Source: Neodiprion pinetum (taxonomy: Eukaryota > Arthropoda > Insecta > Hymenoptera > Diprionidae). From it: 64,000 nucleotides of DNA. Below are positions 13,801 to 26,032 of this stretch, piece by piece. Below the pieces are notes generated by a model that saw only the letters and a program-made list of their open reading frames with translations, did no database searches and had not been told where the DNA came from. Position numbers and translations under genes: made by a program. Numbering within the stretch: position 1 is the first letter of the stretch; the number at the start of each line of letters is the position of its first letter. The stretch spans positions 19,552,970 through 19,616,969 of the forward strand of contig NC_060237.1 of the NCBI RefSeq assembly GCF_021155775.2, given 5' to 3'.

Positions 13801-16800
13801 GCCTCATCGAACAGAAAATCAGAAATAAAAAGTAAAATATGCAAAACTGTGCGTTATAACAACTTTCGTCAATAATGTGGAGATCATTCGTTGTTCTGTT
13901 CATCGTTACAACAAACTTGTGCAATTTTCTGGATACCTACAAAATTACCACCGACGAAACTTCGAGAACGGCGATAGAGGCTTACGAACGACAGGTAATG
14001 GAGCAAAAAAAAAAAAAATAAAATAAAAAATAAGAAAATAAACCTTGTAATTGAAATTCGATCGTGTCGTGGGTAAAATTCCACTATACACGATACATTT
14101 GTATTGCTTGTCGATTCACTCGTTGTGTCTTATTTTTCCGCGTTGGAATTAAACCGCGACATAACAAAACGTACTTGTTATTAGGACGTGTATAATAAGC
14201 ACAGATTTTGCACCAACTTTCATACCCATTGTGTAACTCTAAACAATAGTACGTATAATTATGCAGGTACTTTCTTTCTAATTGTCTTAACACACGAATA
14301 CGCCGTGAACAAACAGACGCGCAGCATGAAATTCTGAAGCATGACAATGGGTAGATGGTACCGTTGTTACCTCTTTGATAAAAATATGCATGTACGACGA
14401 TCTTGGTTTAATTGTATTTTATTTTTTTTTTTCTCACCAGCGATTGATTTTCAATTACTTGTACAATTATCTTTAACGTTATTACACTTTGGTTTTTACT
14501 TCGAATTTAATATTATCCGTTGAACCAGTTACGGTTATTCGTCTGACTCGAAGGTAATTTCTAATCTTGCAAATTATACCTTGCTGTACAAAACACTGAC
14601 GACGGCCAATATTTTCCTCTGTCCGATATCCACGATTGTATATGTGTATGTAATTATGTATGTATGTATATTTACGAGTTCATCTTGAATAGCTTCACGC
14701 TATAATTCACGTCATTCTAGTTTTCAAATAATAATATCTATGTCAGGAATTCAAAAAAGTATATGAGCCGAAGGAATTATATATGGGATATCGTATATAT
14801 GTATATATATGTAACGATGCTAAGAAATATGTTCTATATGCACACACATAATGTATACAGTAATCCTTCTTGGATCGTAACTCGACGAGTAACATTTTTT
14901 ATAATACATTGTGTCTATGCATGCATATGAACGGATATTTCTTTGCCAACTGGCCAACTTTTCATCACTTTTTATCATTATGAATACTCTAGTGCTGTAA
15001 TTTGAGTTAAACACTGCTTGTGAATTTTTAATTAATATACTAATAATTGCACTGGATTTTCCAGAAGGTCTTTGAAAGTTAGAAAAAAAAAATGAACAAA
15101 GCGATAGCTTCATCATATATTCAACATCTATTGGAATGAACAAAAAAAATTAACGACAAATCGCAGAACAATTATAAATTAACTAGAAACAGATTTCAGT
15201 AAAAAACCGCGAATAAGATCTGGCAAATTAGTATTTAAAATAGTCTCATAATCAATTTATATAATAAATGCGAAATGTATTTTTAGTCGACGCAAATTTT
15301 CTGCAATTCTTTGTATCAATTGGTTTTCGTTTTTTGTCTTTTTTCATCGCAGAGTCAATATTAGAGAGCAATCGAAAGTATATAATGGAACGAGGTCATT
15401 GCTAAAGAAAGAAAATTAAAATTAAAATTTCATTAAACACGATAATTTTTTTGATGCACGCAAATTCAAAAAAAGTGCATCTCTGAAACAGTCGACTCTA
15501 AAAATATGACTAAGTCACCGGTCTTTTCCTCACGAACTATAATTATTTTGACGGGAGGATTGTATAATTATGAAAAATATCGAAGCGAAAGAATCTAGGT
15601 GACTGAATACATGTATTATTTTCTTCCAGGGCTCTGACCTGCAGGACGAATACCTGGATGAGAATTATTCGAGTGAAGATTCGGGTCGGGTGGTAATTGG
15701 AAAGTGGCGGAATAATGGTGAAGCATTGGAGCCAAAATGGCGAGATGGAGATTCTGTGCCGCTGGCACCGTTTTCAACGATATCGTTTGCAAGCGGATGG
15801 CGAGAAGAACCCGACAGTGTAATTAAATACGAAGAAAACGAACCGGTGTCTGTGAGTTTTGACTCAAGAGGTGGAATAAAAGATATCGACAACGCCGGAG
15901 AAGGATCATCGCGAGAGGAGAAAACTTACATCGGTATCAGGGGCGCGTACAGGAAGCCAAAGTCGCGTGAACACAGAAATTACCATCGCACCAAACTGAA
16001 TTTAGGAGATGCGATTACCACTACCGAGATTTACTCAGCCGTGCGTAGAGACGGGGGTGAAAAATTATCGGAGACGTTCGAAAGCCGCGAAGATACGAGG
16101 AAACATCCGGACACCGTCGACGATGTCGATAATGTAGGGAACGCTAAAAAGGCAGAAAAGTATCGCGAGACCTTGCAAAATTACACCAACCAATACGAGC
16201 TCTTCGATGAGGGCGAAAACGACGATCCCAGACCCAGGAAACGGAGGCCGCCCGGAAGCCACGAGTTTCCGGGATCCTGGAACGCGATGGACAGAAAAAA
16301 AGAAGCGTCAGAGCTCGCCGAAAGGGGCGGAGAAAGTGAAAGGGAATCATCGCGGGAAAGTGTGGATTTGAAGGCGTTTTTGAAAATGCAAGGGAACAAT
16401 CTGAGCCTCTCCGAAATTTTACAGGAGAAGAATTTAACTCTTTCTGATATCTTAACAGGCAAGCCGGACGCCATTAGAATTTTGAAGTCAAATGAGAGGC
16501 GGGAAGGATCCGGAAACAAAGAAGACGAAAACTCCGGGGAACAATCGACTTCTACCCAATTACCGTTCAGGAATTTGCTTGTATTTCGCAATTCGTCGAA
16601 TTATGAAAATGGGGGACGATGGTCACCCAGTCGAAAAATTATACCGACGACGAAGAGCGACGAGAGTTCAAGTTTCGAGGATCTGAACGTCGGTTTAACG
16701 AGCGTAGAACTCGAGTCGAGGGTTCCTCCGGCATTGGATACCAGTGAATCGTACTCGGACTGGTTTTCACCGGAAACTGCTAAGAATGCGAGCAAGGTAT

Positions 16801-19800
16801 CTTCCGACAATGACAGGAGACTGTCGAATTTAACACTTGTAGAAAATGAGGCCGGGAACTTGAAAGAGCAGTTCATCGATTCCGATAACAAGAGTTTGTC
16901 GGTCGAGACAACAACTGTTTTCGAAGATGGTATCGAGGCTGATCGACAACTCGTTGTGAACTCCGAAGGCAAAAGATTTCTACCGGAAACTGACGACGAG
17001 GATGAAATTATGGAATTTTCTGATTACCCTTCAAAGATGCCCAAGTTTATTCCAACCGTTTATGATACCGCGGTGCGAAATTCCAAAAGAAAACATATTC
17101 TCCATGGTGCCATACAAATGAACAACCCTCGGACAAAAGCGGAAGCAAAACTGAGTGCTGAACAAGTTGTGCCTCTGGAGACAACCGTGCCAACGATTAT
17201 CAGCGAAACTGGAATAAAAATTGTGAATAGCACAGAAACGGAAGATAGTCGTATTACAAAGAAGCCACCAAACGAAGTATTGGAACACCTCAGAAATCAG
17301 ACTGGACAGATAGAATTGGGTGAAAAAGTTTTAAACACGAATTCAAACTCATCGGAAGGCAGAATTCTACTCAACATGAGTGTCGAGGGGTCTAATCTAC
17401 GTAATGACGAGAAAAATTTCACCTTCAATCAAAAATTGCACGAGGTTGTTATACCCAGAGTAGACCCCCAATCTCGTGCAGAGATATTGGAGCTTTTCAG
17501 TTCTGGATCTAGCGCCGAGCGATTAGAACGGTTGCTAGCTTCCAGAAACATGAGCGTAGAAGAATTGATTGCTCTGAGACAAAGGGGATCGAGCCAAGTG
17601 CATTTTGCTGAAGTATTCAGAGCGAAAGAACAGAGTTCAATGTCGTCGTCTCATAATCACAAAACCAATCATAATCTCAAAGCCAATCATGCATACCGAG
17701 AGGAAGTAGAAAAGATTCGACCGACTAATGAACAGAAAATGAAAGAAAAGGTGAACAAGAGCGCTGATGAAGTTCTGGAAGCATCTAAAGATAGTAACGT
17801 CCTATCGGACGGCCAGAGTATAAATGTGAAATTGGAAACTACAGAGAAATTAACAATACAGCAAGATAAATCAGAGGATCGAGATAAGGCTAAAGAAAAT
17901 TTTGGTATTGAGACCGAATATTTGGCCACAGATTTGATCAACTTATTTTCTCAAAGCAAAAATATTAAGAAGAATATTTCAGATTTTGATAAAGACGTCT
18001 CTGACTCCGATAACACTGTGAAAAGTCCTAGTGTAAGATCGGAAGAGGTTGGGATAAGGATGGGACCCAGAACAGGAGGAGATTTCAAAGGGGTTACAAC
18101 GAATTTGGATTCGACAGCGACGGTTAATTCGATGATGGCGAATAAAAATGTTCAGAGAAACTCGGAAGGATCATCATACTATACAAGTATCGAAGCAGTA
18201 AAAGTGCCGGTTCTGGATGGAGGGGTACAAGAAGTGGAAACTGTGTTCGAGGGAGAGAAAAAACCGCCAATGAATTTGGTAGATTTGGAAGAGATTGGAC
18301 GTGTCGAAGAAATACTGAAAAATGATATAGATTCGTTGAAAAATTTGTATGGAATCAGCGATTACGAGTATCCAGAAAAGAAATCGATTTCAAAAGTAAA
18401 GCCGAGCATAATAGCAAGCGGCGGTATACTGGGGGTGACCATCGTCGTATTTTTATCAATATTTATCGCGTGCAGAATTAAACAAAAAAAGAAATTCACC
18501 TATCGAAACTCGTTCACGAAGGCTGTATTCCACAACCCAGGAGTAACCGCTAGAAAACTGTCAAACACCAGCAGCATTAATACGATAATGGTTGACGTTG
18601 TTGCAACATCAACGGCAAAGAGACCCCAAAAACCGTATAGCGATTTTGAGAACAATGGTTTCGAACCAAAAACAGATATCGATAATGACTCACTCGATGC
18701 CAATGACAGCTGGGAAACAATACCTGATTTCATGAAGTAATAAAACGGCATAGTTCCCAGGATTTCATTAATACACTATCGGTGTGCCAAGAAACATGTC
18801 AAGTGGTTTCACGTTCACCTGAAAGACATGATAATTTTGAAGGACTGGTTTGTCAAACAAGGTTTCCGGCATTGTCATTCGAATATAGCAATCTTGAGAA
18901 TTATTTCAAGTATATTTAGTTGAAGGCAGTTCCACTAGCGCATAGTCCTAATGTTGAAGTCATAGTTTTGATATTTCATTAAAATGTTTTAAAATGATAC
19001 CATTGTTCAGTTGAATCGATGGTATCGATATGATATATTTTGAATATAATCTTAAATATAATAACTGTTTATTAAATAAATGAACAAGAAGCATCGTACT
19101 GTTCGTGCCATTGGTTTGGCCTTGAGATACATTATTGTAAAATATTCATATGAAATACTTGAAAGGTTTCTAGCGAACCCTACGACTGAAATCTCACATA
19201 ATATACTTTCACTTTGCGCATTTGATGTAACGCATCATCGACTTTCAGTGCGGCTTAATTATAGGCAATATTAATAAAAAAAAAACTAGTGAACTGCCAT
19301 AATAAGACTGCAAGAAGACAAGAGATTCCCGAGAAAAACCAGTTCTCAAAAAATATCCTGTTTCAAGATGCATCTACTGCCTTAACCCTCCATTGGCCAT
19401 TATCATTAAGATATTTTATTATTCTGACTGTCAGAATATCAAAAAGAAATCTCAATTTAGTAACCTACATTTTTTTAGAATTTTTACTCATCCCTAGGTG
19501 GGTAAAAAACAGCCTCGAACGAATTGTTCTTAGATGGCCAACGACGTAAGTGTAAATATAGGTGAGCAACGAAGGGTTAAAGTGAAGTATTCTCCTAGTA
19601 GCTATTATGAGAGTAATAAATGATTATTAATAATTTTACACTATTCATATCTTGGTCGATATTCTACCCACCTTTGTTCAATTCCTAAACATAATTCAGT
19701 CTTTTAGTGGACCCCCCCAGCCCCAGGAAAAAAAATGACAAATCTGGTTATAGATTTAAAAGAACAAAGTGGTAGAACAAAGTTCAGAATGTCTTTGTCT

Positions 19801-21702
19801 TTCAATGCCATATATGACTATCACCATGTCCGTCACATACGTTAACAATAACAAAAATTTTTTATTCAATTATGATGATTTTGACTATTTGTAATATTTT
19901 TTAAATATACGCGCATATCAATGTATACCTACTATATATATATAATATGTATAATCTCTCATGTATAATCTCTAAGTACCTTAAATACCTGTAAAAATAC
20001 TCTTTGTCATTGTATAGTTAGTTGTTGTATATTTATTCTTAAAGTTTTAATATAATAAGAAGCAATTTTGCAAGTGACATCTATATGTGTTTAGATAATC
20101 TTTTGACAAGGTTTGTTTTCAGATAAAGAGAGGTTCTTATCAAGACACTTCAGTCCTGACTCAAGGCTCAAAGTATGTGCAATGAGACTTCAGAACTAAA
20201 ATATTCTAGTATCGTTAAGGTGTTGTTTTTTATACCCAATTTATCTACTCACCAATATTCCTCGTAAGTAAAGACCTCCCTCAGTAATTCGGACACTGAA
20301 TTCTGATTACTTTGGAAAAATCTATTGAAGTATGAGTATTGTCTCGCAATGTTCCTGCACTGCTTCAAAGCAGCTTCTGCAATCAAGCATGAAACACATT
20401 TTCATTTTACAAGGGAACCTAAGAATTCAGATTTCAGCACAAAAAACTAGTAATTCCAAAATAATATTTCATAACTTTATAACAGTCGCACGAAATCTGA
20501 GACATCGTGAGATAAAAATAATTTTGGAATTTAGCCAAGTTATACCGAATTCAATGATTATAAAGTTTTCAGACAGACCGCCCACTGTGTTGAAATTAAA
20601 TAAACAGGAAGTACAAACCTAATGTTGGGCTTCCCTTCAACTCAATCATGTCGTTGGTGCTCATATATAAAACAGTGCTGTACTGGTTGGGCAACACATC
20701 TAAATAATGTTTCCACTGAGAGTTTTCCTTGTGTCGCTCAATGAGAAGAGCAATGGCCAATGCAACGTGAGGCATATGCTGTACAAGAGGATCATTTTGG
20801 AGTATGCTTAACTCAGGTGCTGCTGTTTGTGTACAGAATATCAGTTTTCTTGGAATATCTAGAATCATATGGCCTTCGGTGAAATTTCTCTCCGCTTTAA
20901 GGCCAAAGTCATATCCAGGAAACTCTGCGATGCTAACACCGTCGATGTTAGCACCGTTCTCTCGTAACCACTTGACAAAGTTGCCAATAGCTTCGCACCT
21001 CTTCGACGATTCTATCTTCATCTCCTCCAGTCGTTTAACCTTCTCCAAAATAGATGATATCTGCACGTAGTTTTCCCATAGCTGTGTTTCATATGCCGGA
21101 TTACTGCTCACTGCAAAAAGTTTTACCATCATAGTTGGTAATCGTCAGTCAACTGCTTATTTCTACGATTTAACTCTAGGATAGTGGTTAAAAATAATTC
21201 GGAACATAATCCGCTATCACTCAACAGTCAGCAAAGATTCAATTGTTTACAATAAGAACGCCATTCCTCAATGAAATCACAAAGGTTGATAATGTATTCT
21301 ACATGACTTTGCAATCACCTTAGTTAGCTTACTAAATTATGGTGTATGAAAAATCAAACATTTGCTGAGATGGTGACTGAATTGAAAAAGAGTAAGGGTA
21401 GAGAATTTGTATTTGATAAAAGAGTTTCACGTATCAAATATCGAATGTAATGCAAAATTTGGCGCTGGATCTGAGTTTCTTGAGCAATTGTAAAATTGAA
21501 TAGGGAAAAACGGAGTTCGAATAGTCCGGAAAGAAAAGTGATGTGAAATTTTATACTTACGGTGAAAGAGTTTCTCGCACTGAACGTTGATTTCGTTTCT
21601 TTTAGACGGAGATATCCTTTTCGTTTGATGAGGTATCTTTTTGTTTAACGATGCGTTATGCTGTTTACATTTCGCCGAGGGATGCAACTTTTTTCTCCCC
21701 AT
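7877..21702 (-). CDS. Setd3: SETD3, actin-histidine N-methyltransferase (7 exons, 491 aa)
   Basis: Exons in transcript order: 21561-21702, 20619-21110, 20253-20376, 10099-10213, 9719-9871, 9283-9606, 7877-8002. All junctions are GT-AG, the phases agree, and the total is 1476 nt. SETD3 transfers a methyl group from S-adenosylmethionine to a histidine of actin in the cytoplasm. The N-terminus is basic (MGRKKLHPSAK). The SET domain runs from about residue 90 to 320 and carries the NH pair after WDMC (N286, H287), the conserved Trp W282, and the YGARTN stretch with Y321 and R324. The Rubisco-LSMT-type substrate-binding domain fills about residues 340-470. The protein ends soon after that domain, so it lacks the long acidic tail of vertebrate SETD3. 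Exon 2 has an in-frame ATG at 21132, but the phase-1 junction to 21561-21702 extends the protein as in the family. Intron 3 is about 10 kb and contains another gene on the opposite strand. Confidence 0.93.
10863..10906. repeat. CA/TA microsatellite
   Basis: ACACACACA followed by alternating TA with CA interruptions, inside the 10-kb third intron of Setd3. Simple sequence. Confidence 0.85.
12915..13034 (+). promoter_or_regulatory. GC-rich, CpG-rich patch: candidate promoter or 5' UTR exon of the nested membrane-protein gene
   Basis: A locally CpG-rich stretch (about 12929-12975, including the near-palindrome CGACGCGTCGCG) stands out from the AT-rich intron. About 60 nt further on is CCAG followed by GTGTAAG at 13034, a plausible donor. 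The position, 0.9 kb upstream of the signal-peptide exon and on its strand, fits a transcription start with a non-coding first exon. This is inference from composition and position only. Confidence 0.35.
13875..18740 (+). CDS. Large type I single-pass membrane protein, unrecognised (2 exons, 1076 aa), nested in Setd3 intron 3
   Basis: Exon 1 (13875-13994) encodes a signal peptide (MWRSFVVLFIVTTNLCNF) and 22 more residues, ending in phase 0 at CAG/GTAATG. Exon 2 (15630-18740) follows a TTCTTCCAG acceptor and is one 3.1-kb open frame. The ectodomain (about residues 20-965) is very polar, rich in Glu, Ser, Asn and Lys, has many N-glycosylation sequons and looks largely disordered. A single hydrophobic segment at about 967-988 (IIASGGILGVTIVVFLSIFI) is followed by a basic stop-transfer stretch and a cytosolic tail of about 88 residues. 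Related short segments of the form N-(L/M)-(S/T)-hydrophobic-x-(E/D)-(I/L)-(L/I) occur twice near residues 295-315 (NNLSLSEIL, KNLTLSDIL) and again near 680 (RNMSVEELI). I recognise no known family. A poly(A) signal AATAAA is at 19075-19080. Secretion or adhesion roles would be guesses. Confidence 0.85.
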
Positions 21703-24700
21703 ATTTAATTCAGAGTTTTTCTCAATTTACCACGAAGATTCAAACGCATTATAACACGACTCGATGATCAGAGGTGCTCGAGAATAACTTAAGTGTATAT
21801 TCGCGTTTTAACCTTCTAAAAATAGACAGCAAACGAATGTTCTTATTCTCCGCTTTCGCGATTCGAACGACATAACCTACAATCAGTTGTGCTAAACAGA
21901 ACAATGGATGCGATCATACGGTTTATTGATTTGAATTCTAGAAACGTATTCACAATCTTAGCGTAGGCATCAAAACTGTCACAAACTCTAGCCTAATTAT
22001 TCGGTTGCTAACCTTTACTTCTCGGACGAAACTAATTCAAAATTGTTGGTACAATTACCTAGATAGGCTACAGGTTAACAATTTGATTACACGGACTCCT
22101 CAAGACTGCAACCGTAATCCTAAACCTCTCTTGACTATCAAATTACCACTAGGTATATACATCTCTTACCTACAACGTTATTGACAGTCGTTTGTCAAAA
22201 TTAAAGACTAGACAAAATTTAGCAATTATCAAATTGAAAATAATGAATAGATTGAGCTATGGAATGAACAGTTCACTGCCGACATTGGAAAGTTTTCTAT
22301 AAAAATTACCAAAAATTCCATTTGACGGAGTTCTCTGTACAATTATACAGCCAGATTTAGTAATATACTGTTTGATAGGAATTTTAGAGAAACACCAACT
22401 TGGGGCACTTTCAATTGAAAAAAATATTCTGAATCGATTTTTATTTCACCATTCCCGAGTTACCCCGAAATATATTGCATTTTATAACTAAAAACTTTTT
22501 TACACGTGAAATGAAATTTTATCTCACCGTTTTCGAGTGCGTATCGAATTGACGCAATTTTCCAAGTACATAATCATACGAATATTGATGTAAAATCCTA
22601 GAACTTACAAGTTTTTCAAAAATTTCCGTAGTCACGATTCTGTGGGTGTCAAGAATTTGCAAGAGTTTGGAAATTAAATGACATTACTTCACAGAATATT
22701 GGGTTACAGAAAATTTTTTTTTGATGCCATATTTTCCACAATTTCAAACCTAAACAGCACTCATTTTTGCGGATCATGCGTAAAAATTCAAACTGCAAAC
22801 TTTGTGCATAGATGTTTTATTCAGTTTTTTTTTCACTTTTCTTTTATTTTTCAATAAAAATTATTCACTTGCAACAATTAAAATTAGAATATCAAGAATT
22901 ATAAAATAATTCTTGTTCTAAGCGATTTGAAAATATTCTTCAAAGTGCGGTTCTAGTTACTAATTATTATAATCCGAATGTAACTACATATATGTATTTC
23001 TTTTTATTTTTTGTAAACCAATTGAAATGTTATACAGCGTAGATACATATGCACATAGTATATTAATACCAGTTGTACATACTGTATATCTTTTTCGTTT
23101 TTATATAGCTTTTTCCTTTAATGAAACGCGATTATGACGTATGGCAAAACTACTGCAATTTTTGTTTTCTTTTTTGCCTTTCCTCTGTTCGTTTGCATTT
23201 TGGATCATATCAATTTTATAAACTCTTAGATCTCCTGTATTTAAGATTCTAATTATAATTGGTCTGTATATGTAAAGTATAAACGAAAAACCGAATTCGA
23301 CGACCATATAGAATAAAATAATTTGAAGGTAGATGTTTTCCAAGCACTTTAGCGTTAGTGAACCGTACAATGTGCCCAAGAAAAGACAGGTACCCAAACA
23401 AATTAACATAAAACGCGATTACCCGAATTTTTGGGCTGCAAACTCTAGTGATTATGACATTATACCTAATATAGATCAAAGAGGATAGGATTGATATACA
23501 TATACCTACATTTATACATTTTTTTTTCTTTTCTCTTCATTCATATAATAATTAAGTGGGCCGAAATTTGGATTTGAAAAAAATAGCAGTGCCTCTAAAT
23601 GAGTATAAAATTTTATGAAATTTCATAATATTCTTTATAGAAAAATGTATTAATGAAGGATATGAACCCCGTCAAAGGTACTAATTTTAATTATATCAAG
23701 AACCAATCAGAGAAACTCATAGTACCTATTTAGATAGGTTGCTCCGCCAGAAGGACAAGCTGGTTCATCCAATGCAAAGAAAAACAAAATCCAACAAACT
23801 AGCGAGAAAGCCCTGCTTTCACTAACTAATCAAACTTTGTCAAAAAAAAAGTAAAAGGTTCAGTTGACAAACATGTATTATTATCAATGCTTTTCCAATG
23901 GCGAAAGATCAGTCAATCATTTTTGGCTGAAGAACTAAGAAATATTCGGAATGAAACTCCTTCACAGTCGGCCACAGTAGTTTTATACGTGAATCAATTT
24001 AATCATTTCTGCCCTCCGAATCGAGATTTAATCATGTTCAAAATTGGATCCTTTTTCTTTCTTTCTAGAACAAATAATACACGTTACACAATGAATCGAC
24101 AAATTTTTCTTTACACAATAATACTTTGCTTTATGAAGATAGAACGTATATGTTTTACATTTTAATTCTTATGTATCCCTTTATAAATAAGCTGTACAGA
24201 ATGTACAAGTAATACTCTTCTCCGATTTTTATTCAATTCTACCTGTAACATAGGCAATATTAATGTTAATGATATTTCGTTTTCCTTCGCTTTGGGGTTT
24301 ATGTGCAAGATGGCGTATACGTTACGTTAGGACTGATAAGGAGGATTGAAAAAAAAGATAATAATAAAACTAATTTCCTCATTAGAAATACAACTAGATG
24401 TAAATTTACTCCATTCCGTTTCTTCTTTTTCATTTTCATTTTTTTTTTTTTTGCAGCTCAAAAATTCTTACGCCTTAATATTGCTAACGATTACAATATA
24501 GGTATATCATTATTTTATACATCCTAATAACATGATTCATTTTCCTTCACTTATATTTCTCTTTCTCTCAAATATAAAGTTAGCATCGCATTCTCACTGT
24601 GTATACGAATTATAACCAGAAGAATCGAAATATCAATCTATCTTCAATGTAACACCTTCCAAACGCAGGTCTATAAATTAATGTAATTAAAAAACCAGTA

Positions 24701-26032
24701 TAACAGTTTGCAAATATCGTTCTATGAGTCTTGTAGCGTCCTTGAAATTATTCATGTGGTTGCCACTTTTGCATAACAGTCCATAATGTTATTTCCAACT
24801 GACTCCACGATTTCTGTAACCGAATCAGCATTATACACTCCATGCGAATAGATTCGCCCTAATTATCGTTAACATTCAACTATCATTGAATAAAATAAAT
24901 TATTACCGTAAACCACATATCGTGATAAAACAATCCTTTGTTCTTAGTTTAGCAAAGTATCATCTAGTTCCTTATAATAAGAAAAAAAAAAACATTCTAT
25001 GCACGGACAGGAAATTGAGGCTTTCAAAAACCAATACTCAAGAATTGTCAGTTTTAGCAGTTGCGTACCTATTTACCTACATTGAACTGTCGCAACAAGT
25101 TATTGCAAGAATGAATTCCAGAGTCGACTGCTAAAAATTCTCATATGCCCATAAATCTGTATTTCCAATTGATTAATGATTGTTATTTCTTAGTTATTGT
25201 TGCTACAGTCTCTACCAACTATTCTCTCCATGCATCGAACAATATACGTACTATTGGATTAAAAAAATTAACCTTGCTAATCACATAATAAAACTCAGAA
25301 TCATCGAACCAATCGTTTCGAATCTTTCATCATGGAGTGCCAAGAAAAGTCTTAAAAAAGTGTCCTTATGCGTGAAAAAACATCAATGCATTTTCAACTC
25401 TTCTGCAAAGTTTTTGTGATAGTTAACATAGAGGACCATATAGGAATAGCTTTTACATTCAAAGTTTAGTAGATGGGCCGTAAACCAAACCAAGTCAACA
25501 TCAAGAGTATACCGAATTCCTTGGTCTGACCGAAAAAGACCTTTATATTATGGGCATATCACTGTCAAAAATCAATCTTTTCGGTAAGGATTTAAGAACC
25601 TGTGATTATTTGACCAGTGATTGAAGTCTGAATACATTTGACTGTGAAATCGACATCATAGGGATTATATATTAAAAACCAACAAAATTTTGTGTATGGT
25701 CAACGTCAAGTTTGAGAGTTTAACATATTAGGTTTAAGTAGCTTAAACTCAGTTTCCTCATTTCTGAAAGCGAACTGAATTTAATGCCAAAATCTTTCAT
25801 TCACTATTTTCTTGAGTGTATCGAGATTTAGAGAACAATCTGTACGTATGACTAATTTATTTCAAGTGTGTATAAATTTTTGTAAAATACACTGCGGGTT
25901 GATGTATAATCCTGTCTAATTAAGTTCGTAAATATTTTTATGATAAATTGTGCAACCAAGTCGTATTAACTTAAAACTCATCAGTTTTTTTTTTTGTGAA
26001 TTCTGTCTGCATCTTACTGGTAATTTTCTTAT
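21703..26032. other. Intergenic region between Setd3 and the MBD-PHD-F-box-LRR gene
   Basis: It holds the Setd3 promoter on its left side and the 3' end of the next minus-strand gene on its right. TTTATT at 25856-25861 (AATAAA on the minus strand) is about 170 nt past that gene's stop. I see no coding exon. Two overlapping hydrophobic minus-strand frames at 23101-23479 lack a start context, splice sites and any recognisable similarity. Confidence 0.6.

Noticed and set aside
20596..21132. ATG at 21132 as the Setd3 start
   Set aside because: The first codons (MMVKLFA) overlap the acceptor and lie in intron. The exon starts at 21110 and joins 21561-21702 in phase 1, restoring a family-like N-terminus.
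23101..23479. Overlapping hydrophobic minus-strand frames that could suggest a chemoreceptor fragment
   Set aside because: Two different frames, no splice sites that join them, AT-rich codons and no recognisable motif.
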